Positions 11,209 through 22,042 of a DNA stretch of 64,000 nucleotides are shown in pieces; the stretch's first letter is position 1; each line of letters begins with the position of its first letter. Under the pieces are notes generated by a model that saw only the letters and a program-made list of their open reading frames with translations, did no database searches and was not told the origin of the DNA. Origin of the DNA: Arthrinium phaeospermum (taxonomy: Eukaryota; Ascomycota; Sordariomycetes; Amphisphaeriales; Apiosporaceae); assembly GCA_006503535.1 (NCBI GenBank), contig QYRS01000013.1, positions 248,001 through 312,000 of the forward strand, read 5' to 3'. The position numbers and the translations under genes were made by a program.

Positions 11209-11476
11209 CTGCGAGATGTATCAGTACGATGACCATGTCATAGAATAGAGGCTAGACCCGAGTCTTGCTTTTATTTGTCACAGAGCTACCAGGTCCGAGC
11301 CACTGCTCTAATAGGTATGGCAATGAGCGATGAGTGGGAAGATGATGGGGAAGTGCAAGGTGAGTGGAAAGCAGTTGTAAACGAGAAACGCAATACTAAA
11401 TAGAAGAACGCAAAAACAGGGACAATGAGAAATGCTAAGGTATAAGAAGAAACACGTGAGCAGAAGCTTCACTTAC
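11209..11476 (-). other. Probable 268-bp intron in the kinase 5' leader
   Basis: A consensus donor GTAAGTG (11476 downward) pairs well with the CTCGCAG acceptor at 11210-11209, directly before the kinase ATG. Splicing would join the repeat-bearing exon (ending near 11477) to the kinase start. In the Asn-Gln-Ala-Pro repeat frame the join is out of phase with the kinase. One other frame stays open across it (reading GSGFEPGSG repeats) but has no ATG. The upstream exon is therefore best read as leader. Confidence 0.45.
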
Positions 11477-11877
11477 GGCTGCGAGGGCTGGTTCTCCTCC
11501 GGGGCCGGATTCAACGCCGGAGCCTGGTTCGGAGCCGGAGCCTGGTTCGAAGCCGGAGCCTGGTTCGAAGCCGGAGCCTGGTTCGAAGCCGGGGCCTGGT
11601 TCAACGCCGGAGCCTGGTTCGGAGCCGGAGCCTGGTTCGAAGCCGGAGCCTGGTTCGAAGCCGGGGCCTGGTTCGGAGCTGGGCGCTGGTTCAATCTTGC
11701 TGCGTGCGCAGCACGCAGGTTCTGGTATGCTTGATTATAGGCGCGATCTGATTCTACCTAAGCGTCAGTGCCCTGTGTCAAGTAACCTCGGACCGCACGA
11801 CGGAGTGCTGCCGCCTTCTGCTCGTCTGTGGGATGGGCAGGTAGGAAGGGCACGTTGGGGATCGGAGGGAGATCCAT
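11477..11877 (-). other. Interrupted small ORF with Asn-Gln-Ala-Pro repeats upstream of the kinase
   Basis: An ATG at 11877 opens 39 codons starting MDLPPIPNVPFLPAHPTDEQ, then a TAG at 11758-11760. The same frame continues without a break for 94 more codons: a helical-looking stretch (AYNQAYQNLRAAHAARLNQ), then PAPNQAPASNQAP repeats, then ENQPSQP at the TAA/donor near 11473. The sequence before and after the TAG reads as one amphipathic segment. It may be a pseudogene, a read-through product, an upstream ORF in the kinase leader, or an assembly error. No homologue is recognised. Confidence 0.35.
11503..11693 (+). repeat. 18-bp minisatellite, about 10-11 copies
   Basis: Unit GGAGCCTGGTTCRRMGCC repeated head to tail. 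Variant units (AACGCC, GGAGCC, GAAGCC and a GGGGCC variant) recur in the same order twice, so a block of four to five units was itself duplicated. 18 bp keeps every reading frame open. Confidence 0.9.
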
Positions 11878-12879
11878 CTGGCTGTGGCCTCACTGGAGGG
11901 CGCGTAGGTAGTGATGACGAAAGGGGCTGGATGATGTTTTGAATGTCCGGGGCAATGAATGATTGAATCAGGTGAAGGAACCAAGTTTAACGATATGTAG
12001 CATTGGTGTTTGCGGACGAGATGTTGTGGGAAGTGAGCAGTGAGGTGGGTGTGGTGTGCATCGTGGTGAGCACCGTTGTTAGGGTATTGGACGGCTGCGT
12101 GTCCGGGGGCGATGGTACAATGAAATGGCAGCTAAAGCCCAACTCACCAAAGCTGTTCCAATTGTTAGGACCAGGTGATTTGATTCTGCCCAGTTCAGGC
12201 TATGAAATAAGGCAGCTAAGCTCTAGTGTGCCGAGAGAGCTAAGGCAGAGCTCGTCGACGAGGGGCGGCACCTCCGGTTTTGGACGACAAGAGCGTGAGG
12301 CTCACGATGTTTACGTTTTAGGGAGACAGAAGCAGAGAGTTACGGAATTGGGCCAGTCAAACTATATGTGAATGCCGAATGAACGAAAGGGGTATCATGA
12401 AATCAGAGAAGAGGAATTGGAAATAACATGCTGCTTCAGCAGCGGGTAGTGCGGTAGCGTCGAGGTGGAAGAGAGATTGCGAGTTGTTGTCCTGGATTCC
12501 AGATTCCAGTGCCGACTCCAGTCTCGAACGAGGTCGGGTCTGTCCTTCGACGAGCATGTCAGGATGTGGCTCGTGAATGTTTCATGGGCGCTAAACGCAC
12601 GCTAGCGTCTGCGCTAGACCCTGGATGGGCTTGGTGGCCACGCTAGCGTCCGCATGCAACGCCTATCTTGACCTTCTTCCATCAATGACTAAGCCTGTGA
12701 ATGAATGAGTACTAGGTAGTAGGTATACCCAGTATAGTCGACAAAGAGCTGATACTCGCTCGATTGTACCTAATGTATTAGGAGACCCAATTGTGGTTGT
12801 TCGGGCATTTGATGATATTATGTGCTGTGTGTGGTTTATATTATATCCCTTAATGTGATGGAGTACGGAGTACTGGCTG
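11878..12879. other. Intergenic region between the repeat ORF and PEX1
   Basis: About 1 kb. Two copies of CACGCTAGCGTCYGC at 12598-12612 and 12639-12653 each contain the palindrome ACGCTAGCGT. A plus-strand open frame of 122 codons near 12003-12371 resembles nothing I know. The last ~200 bp is AT-rich, as expected for the PEX1 3' end. Confidence 0.5.
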
Positions 12880-15800
12880 TTACATAAGACTGCTCCGGCC
12901 CCCAATCTCCATACTACCCTGGCCGTCGCGCATCTCGCCGCTGCGACCAACAACAAATTCGTGGTAGATGCGCTCGAGCCTCTTCCGCTCCTGGCTGCTG
13001 ATGCTGGCCCGTGTACTTTCGAGCGCTTTCACTATGTGTTTCCAGCTCAGGACGACTTCGCCGCTGGCCTGCGACCCTTTTTCGTCCCGCTGTCCGGTGC
13101 CTGTGCCGGTGCCGTTGGCCATTCCGCTGCCTCCCTTCTGCACTTGCTTGGCCTTTCTCCGTGCTTGCTTGATTTCCTGTAGCTTCGCTGCAATCGCCGC
13201 GTTTTCAGCTAGCTCCGACGACCTATTGTAGCCTTGTGCAGAGCGCGCCTTTTCTTCTGCGAGAGCCTGCTCTTCTCCATAGCGGAACTGGATAAAGTTC
13301 CTTGCCCGCGCACTCGCATCGTGGCTTTTAGTAGCAGCAGACTGCCGAGACTTCCCCGACGGCTGGGCTTCCATATTGTCAAGCACATCGTGGATAGCCT
13401 CCAATTGGGCGTTGCTGACCAACGCCTGCAGGTCAGCGCCACTGAACCCCTCTGTGCGACGGCCTAACTCCTGGAGCGCCTCCCCAGACTGCATAATCTC
13501 CTCAGACAGTTTGATCTTGGATCCAAGAGCACGTAGAATGTCAATACGGTCTTCGAGATCAGGGAAGTCGCAGAGAAGGCTTTTGTCCAGTCGCCCAGGT
13601 CGGAGAAGCGCTGGGTCGATCAGATCGGGTCTGGATGTTGCGGCGAGTACGTAGACACCACTCAGCCCTTCCGCTCCATCCATCTGAGTGAGCAATTGGT
13701 TCACCACGCGGTCAGTAACTCCAGTAGAGTCATGTCCTCGCTTGGGAGCAATCGAGTCGAACTCGTCGAAGAACAGCACGCAGGGCTTGGCGGCACTGGC
13801 CCGCTCAAACAAGTCACGAACGCTCTTTTCAGACGCGCCGATGTACTTATTCAAGATTTCCGGGCCCTTGACGCTGATGAAGTTCAGCCCGCATTCTCCG
13901 GCCACGGCAGAGGCGAGAAGCGTCTTTCCGCAACCGGGAAACCCGTACAGCAACAGACCCGAGCGCAACCGGAGTGGGCACTGTGCGAAAATGGGGGCGT
14001 ACTTGGTAGGGTATTGCAATGTCTCTAGCAGAACCCGGCGTGTCTCTCTCAACCCGCCAATCGAGGCAAAGGTTGTAGTTGATGTCTGTAGAGTGACATT
14101 ACGAAGAGAGGCTGGAGTGAAGCCTTTGAGGGCATTGTCAAAGTCGACGCGACTGAGCTGTATGATGTCAAGCGGCTTGCTCCCGACCTCTTCGCTCACC
14201 GATCGTATTAATGCTTCGTTGCGGGCCCGTGACACCAGAAGCAGCAAGTCCCCAGGCATGTAACCATCGGTCTCTCCTGCCACATCCAGAAAATCCAACT
14301 CGGAGTCTAGGAGGAACCCGTCACTAGGAGTCTGGGCAGCTGAAAAGCCCCTATTTGGTTGACTGGCGCCATCCATCCAATCACTGGCCTCTTCGTCGGC
14401 GGTACTTCCATCGGCGGTCGTTGGCCGGCTATGATCTGTATCATGGCCATTGGCAGTGCTGCCCGGAGATACAGTCTGTTGGTGTACTATTGTCTCCATA
14501 ATCCTTCTCCGCGCATCCTTGTCAGGCGCCTTAAGGTCCACGATTTCGCGGACTACGTGCCCGCCAACTATGACCTTGTTCAGCGAGTCTTTTCCCTGCG
14601 CTGTGGCCAGCAGCACAACACCGCTTCCTCGCGTGCAGTACTGCTGCACCATAGAGCAAATAGTTTCACTAATCTGCCGGCTCCGGCCATTGTCGTTGCC
14701 GACCTGTAACTCGGTTTCTATGGGGCAAAGCTTGTCTAAGTCATCAAGGATGACTAGGGCTTTGCCACCGAGCCTCGCGCCCCAGCTGGCTGTCATGAAT
14801 ACCCGGTTGAGCTTCTCCTTGATTGAGGCTACCCTGCTCTCATCGGTGACCAGGGTACGACAGGAAAAGTACGTAGTGTGGAACATATAGTCGTGGCGGA
14901 AAGTTTGCGCCAATGATTGCGCAACTGCGGTCTTGCCTGCCCCCAAAGCTCCGCTCAATAACACCGAGGACATATGAGACACATGGGTTTTGAGGTTAGC
15001 CAGAACTGCGTCGATACCAACCAGTACAGAGCCCGGAGCAGGTGTACCAAAGTCGTGTTCGCCGTTCTCCAGAAATGATGGGAGGGGGATTGGCGCTTGG
15101 ACATCGAGAGCAAGTGACTTGTCCCGGCCCAGATGCCAGCTCACGGACTCCTTCCCGGCTGTAGCTGAAGGGAGAGGATCGAATCTAACGATTCCCCCCT
15201 CCCATCCGTTAGGGAATTCAAGACCGTCGTGAGTGCCTAACACCATACCGTCCGTCAAAGGCCCTTGCAGAATCCCATCGCTTTCGCCATATATATGGGC
15301 AATCCTCTTCGCAGCCTCCTCTTTCTCTGCTTTCGACTCTCCGCCAAACCGGAACCCTTCAAGTACTTTAGAGCTGGTTCCGAGGAAAGGATAGACTTTC
15401 AGTTGCTGTACGGTATTCTTTGCGACTGGTTGGGGGGATACTTCAATCTTGACCACCCCACCAACCAGCCCTACACAGCCGAGACTTGCGCAAAGAGAGA
15501 CCGACAGCGCAGTAGACTGGCTGTCTGGAGGGTCGTCCCAAGGCCGCAAGTTAGCAACAACCCTTGTTGAAGCTGTTGTTGGCTCGACGTTTGCGGCGGC
15601 CTCCTTTTGCTGTTTCTTAGGATCGATAGGGGGCAGTAGCCCGGCTGGCCTGATCAAGTTGACAAGGACATAGTTGACACCTCGGAAGTCTTTCGTTTGG
15701 AGTAGGTCTCGATCAACCCATACGCTCAAATCTTGGGGCGCAACAGCCTCGTCGAACCATTCGGGGCAGAGACTGCGATCGATGCCACGCAGAAATAACG

Positions 15801-16614
15801 TCGGCCTCTTCTCTTCACGCGCGCTCCGTCTTCTGACCGTGCTTGCTGAGCTTTTAGCACTTCTTCTCGAGGTACCGCTGACGCTCCTGCTGTCGCGGCT
15901 ACCCTTAGAGGGCTTGGATCGGGTCTTTGGCGCAACGATGACCTCGGCATCAGGGGCAATCTTGACAAAGGGGGCATCGGCAGCCGGGGCGGGTTCCAAC
16001 GACAAGATCTTGATGTTGGCGGTAGAAGTCGGTGACAGATGGAGCGTCAAAGGATGAGGCGTGGCGGTCTGACCTTGGCCAGGCGTATAAGCCGGGTTCG
16101 GCAGCGCTCGGATTTGGGACAGTAGGTTTAGCTCGAGGAAGTTGGCGTGTAACTCGATGATCTCCCAATCTTCGGGCGTAAGGGGTTCGATGTTGACGGT
16201 ATGTGCCAAAGGCGGGTCGACGTGGATGATGGCCATGACCTTTTGCCCGTCGGTTATTCCTGAAGTCGAGGCGAGGGTGGCATCGATTTCCACGGCCGCA
16301 ACTTCTTGGTCACGGCCACTACCCCGCGAGCTCGAGATGCCATCGCGAGTGACCAGAGGCGCAAACCTGCGCTTGCTGGGCATTCCAGTCCATCCTACAA
16401 ATATTGATTGCTGGCTTGTTGCGCCGTTGGTCGCTTGGCTCGGTGCATTGGAAGGTCGGTAGTTGAGCTCGACGACGACGTTCTGGGCCGGAGTGTTCAC
16501 ATTCACAAGTAACGATACCAGGGATGAAGGGAGATTGACTAAGCAATTCTTTAGATGGACAAGGGCGATTTCGGCAGCAGTAGACTGCGCGTTCTTGCGC
16601 TGTGAAGGAGCCAT
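12880..16614 (-). CDS. PEX1: Peroxisomal AAA-ATPase PEX1
   Basis: With PEX6 forms the hexameric motor that pulls ubiquitinated PEX5 out of the peroxisomal membrane so that it can be reused. 1244 residues in a single exon, in the usual PEX1 range. The N-terminal ~200 residues match the PEX1 N-domain (LVNLPSSLVSLL, FVGWTGMPSK). The D1 ATPase has a Walker A (GALGAGKTAVAQ near 556). D2 is canonical: Walker A GFPGCGKT near 888, Walker B VLFFDEFDSIAPKRG near 950, and the second region of homology DPALLRPGRLDKSL. As in other PEX1 proteins D1 is the more degenerate ring. The start is the only plausible ATG. It is divergent from MCM7. Confidence 0.96.
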   Translation of the reverse strand: MAPSQRKNAQSTAAEIALVHLKNCLVNLPSSLVSLLVNVNTPAQNVVVELNYRPSNAPSQATNGATSQQSIFVGWTGMPSKRRFAPLVTRDGISSSRGSGRDQEVAAVEIDATLASTSGITDGQKVMAIIHVDPPLAHTVNIEPLTPEDWEIIELHANFLELNLLSQIRALPNPAYTPGQGQTATPHPLTLHLSPTSTANIKILSLEPAPAADAPFVKIAPDAEVIVAPKTRSKPSKGSRDSRSVSGTSRRSAKSSASTVRRRSAREEKRPTLFLRGIDRSLCPEWFDEAVAPQDLSVWVDRDLLQTKDFRGVNYVLVNLIRPAGLLPPIDPKKQQKEAAANVEPTTASTRVVANLRPWDDPPDSQSTALSVSLCASLGCVGLVGGVVKIEVSPQPVAKNTVQQLKVYPFLGTSSKVLEGFRFGGESKAEKEEAAKRIAHIYGESDGILQGPLTDGMVLGTHDGLEFPNGWEGGIVRFDPLPSATAGKESVSWHLGRDKSLALDVQAPIPLPSFLENGEHDFGTPAPGSVLVGIDAVLANLKTHVSHMSSVLLSGALGAGKTAVAQSLAQTFRHDYMFHTTYFSCRTLVTDESRVASIKEKLNRVFMTASWGARLGGKALVILDDLDKLCPIETELQVGNDNGRSRQISETICSMVQQYCTRGSGVVLLATAQGKDSLNKVIVGGHVVREIVDLKAPDKDARRRIMETIVHQQTVSPGSTANGHDTDHSRPTTADGSTADEEASDWMDGASQPNRGFSAAQTPSDGFLLDSELDFLDVAGETDGYMPGDLLLLVSRARNEALIRSVSEEVGSKPLDIIQLSRVDFDNALKGFTPASLRNVTLQTSTTTFASIGGLRETRRVLLETLQYPTKYAPIFAQCPLRLRSGLLLYGFPGCGKTLLASAVAGECGLNFISVKGPEILNKYIGASEKSVRDLFERASAAKPCVLFFDEFDSIAPKRGHDSTGVTDRVVNQLLTQMDGAEGLSGVYVLAATSRPDLIDPALLRPGRLDKSLLCDFPDLEDRIDILRALGSKIKLSEEIMQSGEALQELGRRTEGFSGADLQALVSNAQLEAIHDVLDNMEAQPSGKSRQSAATKSHDASARARNFIQFRYGEEQALAEEKARSAQGYNRSSELAENAAIAAKLQEIKQARRKAKQVQKGGSGMANGTGTGTGQRDEKGSQASGEVVLSWKHIVKALESTRASISSQERKRLERIYHEFVVGRSGEMRDGQGSMEIGGRSSLM

Positions 16615-17194
16615 GTCTGGCAGTAAGTATACAGCAGTCCACGGAGCATCAGGAACGTCGTTTTATTATGGGATGGATGGCGACCGGGAACTGGTTCATG
16701 CCCTTCATGGTCAGGTCGGAATTCCATTCGGAGCAGCAGCGCAGCTTAATCTCCCTGCAGAGGCCCGGGAGTCTTCAGATGCATATGCCGGGGGGCCGAG
16801 GCAACTAACAGCAGTTGGCAGGCCTACTTAGCACCTAGTTCAGGTGGCCCCCCAACCGTTCGGGTAGGTAGGTAGTGGGCAGATGCAGCACCGCCACCAA
16901 TTAAAAAGAGTGTGGCTAGCCCGGGTCTCGACACGGATCCGCAGCGCGTCTAAAACGCGTCCTCCATGCCCAATTGATTTTGTCGCGAGCCCCTGCCCGT
17001 CTGTCACCGTCTTTGAGCCCCGGTGATTGCCAGCCTCCAACCCCCGTACCGCCTCTGTGTCGCGCATATCATTCCACCCCCACGACGACGACGACGACGA
17101 CGCGCGCCCTTGCGACACCTCTGCCGTCCGTACTTCACATTCCCACGGCTGACTGCGAACCGCCTATCCCCAGAACAGCTTCTTGGCAACAACA
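16615..17194. promoter_or_regulatory. Divergent PEX1/MCM7 promoter with an MCB element
   Basis: 580 bp shared by two divergent genes. ACGCGT, the MluI cell-cycle box bound by MBF-type factors, lies at 16955-16960, 235 bp before the MCM7 ATG; GCGCGT lies just upstream of it. A (CGA)n run sits at about 17083-17102 in the probable MCM7 leader. The link to G1/S control is inferred from known MCM regulation. Confidence 0.5.
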
Positions 17195-19792
17195 ATGGCG
17201 CTCCTCCAGTACCGCAAAGTCGTTGACTACGATGCGCAGCAAGCTGCCTTTGAGGATTTCCTGGAGAAGTACAAGACCTCACCGCAAGACACCATCACCC
17301 ATGCGATCGGCCAGATCAGCATCGACGAAGACGATTTGAGTGACGAGTATGACTTCATGGACGAGGATGGCGATGCCGCCGCACAAAACGACCGGAGGAG
17401 AAAGAAGGCCGCCCAACGTCAACAACCTCAACACAAATACGTTGAGTTGATGCAGCAGCTCGCAGATCGTACCATAGACGAAGTGCTGATAGACTTGGAC
17501 GATGTTGCCTCGGTAAGCATCAAGTGTCGTTTGCACCACTACTGCCAGAAATCTGACTTTTTTTCCATAGTATGAGGAAGCCAACGACGAAAACTTGAAA
17601 TTGGTTGAATCCATCGAGGCCAACACCAAGCATTATGTCGAGATTCTTTCCAGGGCAATCGACAAGAAGATGCCTGCTCCTACATCAGGCACCACCTTCA
17701 AGGATGATGTCCTCGATGTCCTCATGGAGCGAAGACAGGGCCGCAACCAGGAACTGGCCCAGATGGCCGAGGCCTCGACCGACCCGGAACTTTTAGCCAG
17801 GACTTTCCCGGCCCAGCTTACTCGACGATATACTCTTATCTTCAAGCCCCGAACCTCGACTTCGGACAAGCCCGTCAAGGCTCTGGCAGTGCGCCAAGTG
17901 CGCGGCGAGCACCTGGGCCACCTCATCACAGTTCGCGGTATTTCAACCCGAGTGTCCGATGTCAAGCCCATCGTACAAGTCGGCGCATACTCTTGTGACC
18001 GATGTGGCTGCGAAATCTTCCAACCGATCAACGACAGGTCTTACGCGCCACTTACCAACTGTCCCTCGGAAGAGTGTACCAAGAACCAGGCCAAGGGACA
18101 GCTCTTCCAGTCTACCCGTGCTTCCAAGTTCCTCCCCTTCCAGGAGGTCAAGATTCAGGAGATGGCAGAGCAGGTGCCCATTGGCCAGATTCCGCGGACA
18201 CTTACTGTCATGTGCTACGGCAGCACTGTCAGGAAAATCAACCCAGGCGATGTCGTTGACATCACGGGTATCTTCCTGCCCACCCCTTACACGGGCTTCC
18301 AGGCCATGAAGGCTGGTTTGTTGACCGACACATACGTTGAGGCGCACCACATTGTGCAGCACAAGAAGGCATATGACGAAATGACCATCGACGATAGCCT
18401 ACTGCGGCGCATCACCAAATTCAGCCAGTCTGGCGCTGTGTATGACATGCTTGCCAAGTCGATCGCCCCTGAAATTTTCGGCCACTTGGATGTGAAGAAA
18501 GCATTGCTCCTCCTGCTCGTCGGTGGTGTTACCAAAGAGGTTGGCGATGGCATGCGTATCCGTGGAGATATCAACATCTGCCTGATGGGTGACCCTGGTG
18601 TGGCCAAGTCCCAATTGCTGAAGTACATCTCCAAGGTTGCGCCTCGTGGTGTTTACACATCTGGTCGTGGTTCCAGCGGTGTCGGTCTCACGGCTGCCGT
18701 GATGCGAGATCCTGTCACGGATGAGATGGTACTTGAAGGTGGTGCCCTGGTTCTTGCCGACAACGGTATCTGCTGTATTGATGAGTTCGATAAAATGGAC
18801 GACAACGATAGGACTGCCATCCACGAAGTGATGGAACAGCAGACAATCTCCATATCCAAGGCCGGCATCTCGACTACGCTGAACGCCCGAACCTCTATTC
18901 TGGCGGCTGCTAACCCGATCTACGGTCGCTACAACCCTCGCATCTCGCCCGTGGAGAACATCAACCTGCCGGCTGCTCTGCTTTCGCGATTCGACGTCCT
19001 CTTCCTCCTTCTTGATACCCCTACCCGTGACAGCGATGCCCAGCTTGCCAAGCACGTTACATATGTCCACATGCATAACAAACATCCCGACTTGTACGCC
19101 AGCAATGGCGATGCTGATGGCGACAGCGAGGCTTCTAACGTGGTCTTCACGCCGCACGAGGTCCGGGCCTACGTGGCGCAAGCTCGTACCTACCGCCCCA
19201 CGGTCCCCGAGAGCGTCACCGAGTACCTCACTAAGACGTACGTGCGCCTCCGAAAAGCGCAAAAGGCGGCCGAGGCCAAGGGTCAGAACTGGGCCCACAC
19301 CACCCCGCGTACCCTGCTCGGTGTCGTCCGTCTTGCCCAGGCGCTGGCGCGACTGCGGTTCGCCAGTGTCGTCAGCCAGGACGACGTCGACGAGGCGCTG
19401 CGTCTCGTCGAGGCCAGTAAGGAGAGTCTGGCCGCGCACGAGGGTCCTCGCCGCCGAGGCCGTGACGCGAACACGCGCATCATGGAGGAGGTCAAGAAGC
19501 TGCTGGATACCGGCGCTTGCCGACCTGACGACGAGGAGTATGATGACGAGGATGGCTCCATCGAGCTGAGTCTCCGCAAGGTCCGCGAGCGCGTGCTGGC
19601 CAAGGGTTTCACGGAAGACCAGTGGCTCACTGCTTTGGACGAGTACACAAGTCTTGATGTAAGTTACACTCCGACAACGCCTTTTCCAGAACGACTGATT
19701 CTAATCTCTATCAACAGGTATGGCAAACTGCCGGCAATGGTACTCGCCTTCTTTTCATCAATGCTGGTAACGGCGATGAAGATATGGAGTAG
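17195..19792 (+). CDS. MCM7: DNA replication licensing factor MCM7 (CDC47)
   Basis: Subunit of the MCM2-7 replicative helicase. Exons are 17195-17512, 17571-19658 and 19718-19792, giving 826 residues. The introns (58 and 59 bp) have GTAAGC and GTAAGT donors. A C4-type zinc finger (SCDRCGCE ... NCPSEEC) lies near residues 248-275. The Walker A variant GDPGVAKS is near 447, Walker B is CCIDEFDKM, and the arginine finger SRFD is near 578, giving the MCM box. The short last exon supplies [17 protein letters not shown], which matches the MCM7 C-terminal tail. The ATG at 17195 follows a run of CAACAA. The MCB in the promoter fits cell-cycle expression. Confidence 0.97.
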
Positions 19793-20817
19793 ATACTATT
19801 TCCAGGGGGTATGTAGAGAAAAGAGCATTGCAAGTCGGCGAGTTTAGTTTGTAGATGTTTTCATGGCGTTTGCGGGTCCGGGAACAACGAACAATGTCGA
19901 GATGGGGTTTGGCAGAGGTCGAGGAGCATGTTCATACCGAGGTGAAGATGACGAAGTGAAAGATCTTAATGAGAAACAGCACACAAATACCCGTATCTCT
20001 ATCTATCCTGGCAAACCAGCTTCCAAGTGAAACCAGTCCGTATCCGTAGCCCCTAGAGTTGCTTCTATGTTGTCGGAAGTATTGCCTGATAATTGTGTGG
20101 CCCCTGAAAGCCTTCTCAAGAAGACACTTTCTCGATGCAAAGCATTAAATGTCTTTTAAGGAGGTGTTTTGAATTAATGCACTCTATTTCCTTGCATATT
20201 ATGGTATTTACTGGACCCTACGCCATGTTGGTCCCAGGTCTCACTCAATGTCGCACTTAACCTGACGAGCAACACTTACTTGCCTCTCCTCTTCTTCGTC
20301 CGTCTCATTTTCTTCGCTCCAACTCCATGCCCATCTCCATGCCCATATCGCATCCTCCTCATCGTTAATCTCATCTCCGTCCCGGTCCCGCCGCAAAATA
20401 TTCCTTAGACGCCAGAACTGCTCCTCGAAGGCCGTTGTATAGAACGGACAGGACACAATGAAGCCGTTGCTATTTACCATCTCCTTAGTAGTCTCACCGG
20501 CTTGGGAGAAAACCCATTGTCGCACTTCGGAAGACCAAGAACACAGCTAATCAGCCAGTATAGTTCCCAGGCATAATGGGACTTGAAGTTCTATGGCTGG
20601 TGTCACTTGTGCCAGATGGCTGCTACTATACAATGAAGATATCTTAGGCATCAGTCAAGACGCTGCATTCGCATATCAGAATCGGAACTAGATGTCAAAA
20701 AGCCCTGAGGGGGAAAAAATCGCAAATGTCATTCCTTTTTAGCCAGTATAACGCCTTCTATGGTATCCCCTACAATGCAAAGCCGCTTCTTTGGATTCCC
20801 CGGTGCATCATCTCTAA
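19793..20817. other. Convergent intergenic region MCM7/RPC40
   Basis: About 1 kb between two gene 3' ends. It holds the small acidic ORF at 20241-20480 on the minus strand. Otherwise I see only AT-richer 3' sequence. Confidence 0.55.
20241..20480 (-). CDS. Doubtful small acidic, Trp-rich ORF
   Basis: 79 codons from the first ATG in a slightly longer open frame. It contains WAWRWAWSWSEEN followed by an acidic run ending EEEERQ. A consensus donor GTAAGTG occurs directly after that Gln, so this could be one exon of an unresolved gene and the last ~12 codons may be intron. No family recognised. Confidence 0.25.
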   Translation of the reverse strand: MVNSNGFIVSCPFYTTAFEEQFWRLRNILRRDRDGDEINDEEDAIWAWRWAWSWSEENETDEEEERQVSVARQVKCDIE

Positions 20818-22042
20818 CTAGAAGGACCGCACCATGTTCGTCACTTGCGGCTTAAGCTTGTTAATCTTGAGCTTCAGCATCAGAACCGACTCTATGAAGA
20901 GCTCGTCGCTGTCCCACTGCCCGGTGCTCTCGATTGAGAAGATGAAGTGGTCTCTCCTGCGGCCCAGCTTGACCTTGCCCTCAAACTCCTCGTGCCGCAA
21001 GACTTCGCGGCTCACGGTGTCGTGCATGGGGTTGGCGACTACGGCCTTGAGCTCGCCCTGGTGGCCTTCATATCCCGATCCCTTCTTGCTGGCCTCCTGC
21101 TTCGTCACCTTCTCCAACTCGATGACGCCCGGCATGAAGCACTCCTGGAACTTCTTGGCGTCGGCGCCCAAGATGGGCTGCAGGATCTTGATGGTGGGCA
21201 TCAGGCGGTAACTGGCCGTGGCAACAGGCGAGAACTTGGAATGGTCGGAACCGTATCCCTTGTGCATGTGCATTTCTACGTTGATAACCTGGGGTGGGCG
21301 CAACTTGGCGATCAGGATATCGGGGTTGGTAGATTTGATGACGCCCTCGCCCGAGAAGATCTCCGGCTGCTTATCACCGACGGGGTCAAACACAATGTCC
21401 TTGGCATACACGTGGGCGTTGTGGTAGAGCTTCTTGGGGTCCTTCTCGTTGGGGGCGGCATCCTTGTTGTGGGTGCACTCGACGTTCAGCTTGAGACAGA
21501 CGGTGTTGTAGTCGAAGGTGGTGGAGTACTGGTCGGCACCCTCGGCCGGCTTCACGAAGGGCTTGATGAAGTCGCGGAGGCCCTTCTTGTCTCCCTGGAA
21601 GGGGATAAGACCAAGTCTGTGTGCCAGAACCTCATCTTGAATCACAGACGTGTTGTTATGCACGAATACGGTCTCAATGGCGAGGGTCGGGATCTCAGCG
21701 ATCAGAATGCGACGAAAGGCGTTGGCGATGGAGGCGTCGATGCCGATGAGGGAGAATTGCGCGTCGAACTGGTCATTCTGGTGGAATTGGATGTTGAAGT
21801 TGTCGCGGAAGTGGTCGACGTCCCAGGCGTGATCCTCGTCCAGAAAGTGATCGGGAAAGTCAGTCGAAACGGTGTTGGTGACGGTCTCCTTGTTGATGCC
21901 GACGGTCTGTTTTCAGTCAAGGTCAGAACGCTTCTTGTCAGAAACACCGACGGCTCCAATGCAATGCAATGCCTACCTTCCGGTCCTCCAGCTGTTCCTT
22001 TGTGGGCGCCGAGCGCCGACCTGATGAGGGTGCCATAGTCAT
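20818..22042 (-). CDS. RPC40: DNA-directed RNA polymerase I and III subunit AC40 (RPC40/RPAC1)
   Basis: Alpha-like assembly subunit shared by RNA polymerases I and III; it dimerises with AC19 to nucleate both enzymes. Exons are 21977-22042 and 20818-21906; the 70-bp intron (donor GTAGGC, acceptor AACAG) joins LEDRK to TVGINKETV. 384 residues from the first ATG, or 382 from the second ATG at 22036, which has the better -3 base. Family hallmarks are DAQFSLIGIDASIANAFRRILIAEIPTLAIE, HNNTSVIQDEVLAHRLGLIP and the C-terminal DELFIESVLMLKLKI dimerisation helix. Position and length match the orthologues. Confidence 0.95.

Noticed and set aside
12003..12371. 122-codon plus-strand frame near the kinase/PEX1 gap
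   Set aside because: No motif, no good start context and no supporting neighbours.
18399..19439. 346-codon minus-strand frame opposite MCM7
   Set aside because: Lies wholly inside conserved MCM7 coding sequence, has no recognisable motif and is explained by antisense codon bias.
20947..22038. 363-codon plus-strand frame opposite RPC40
   Set aside because: Shadow of RPC40; it even runs through the RPC40 intron and has no homologue I know.
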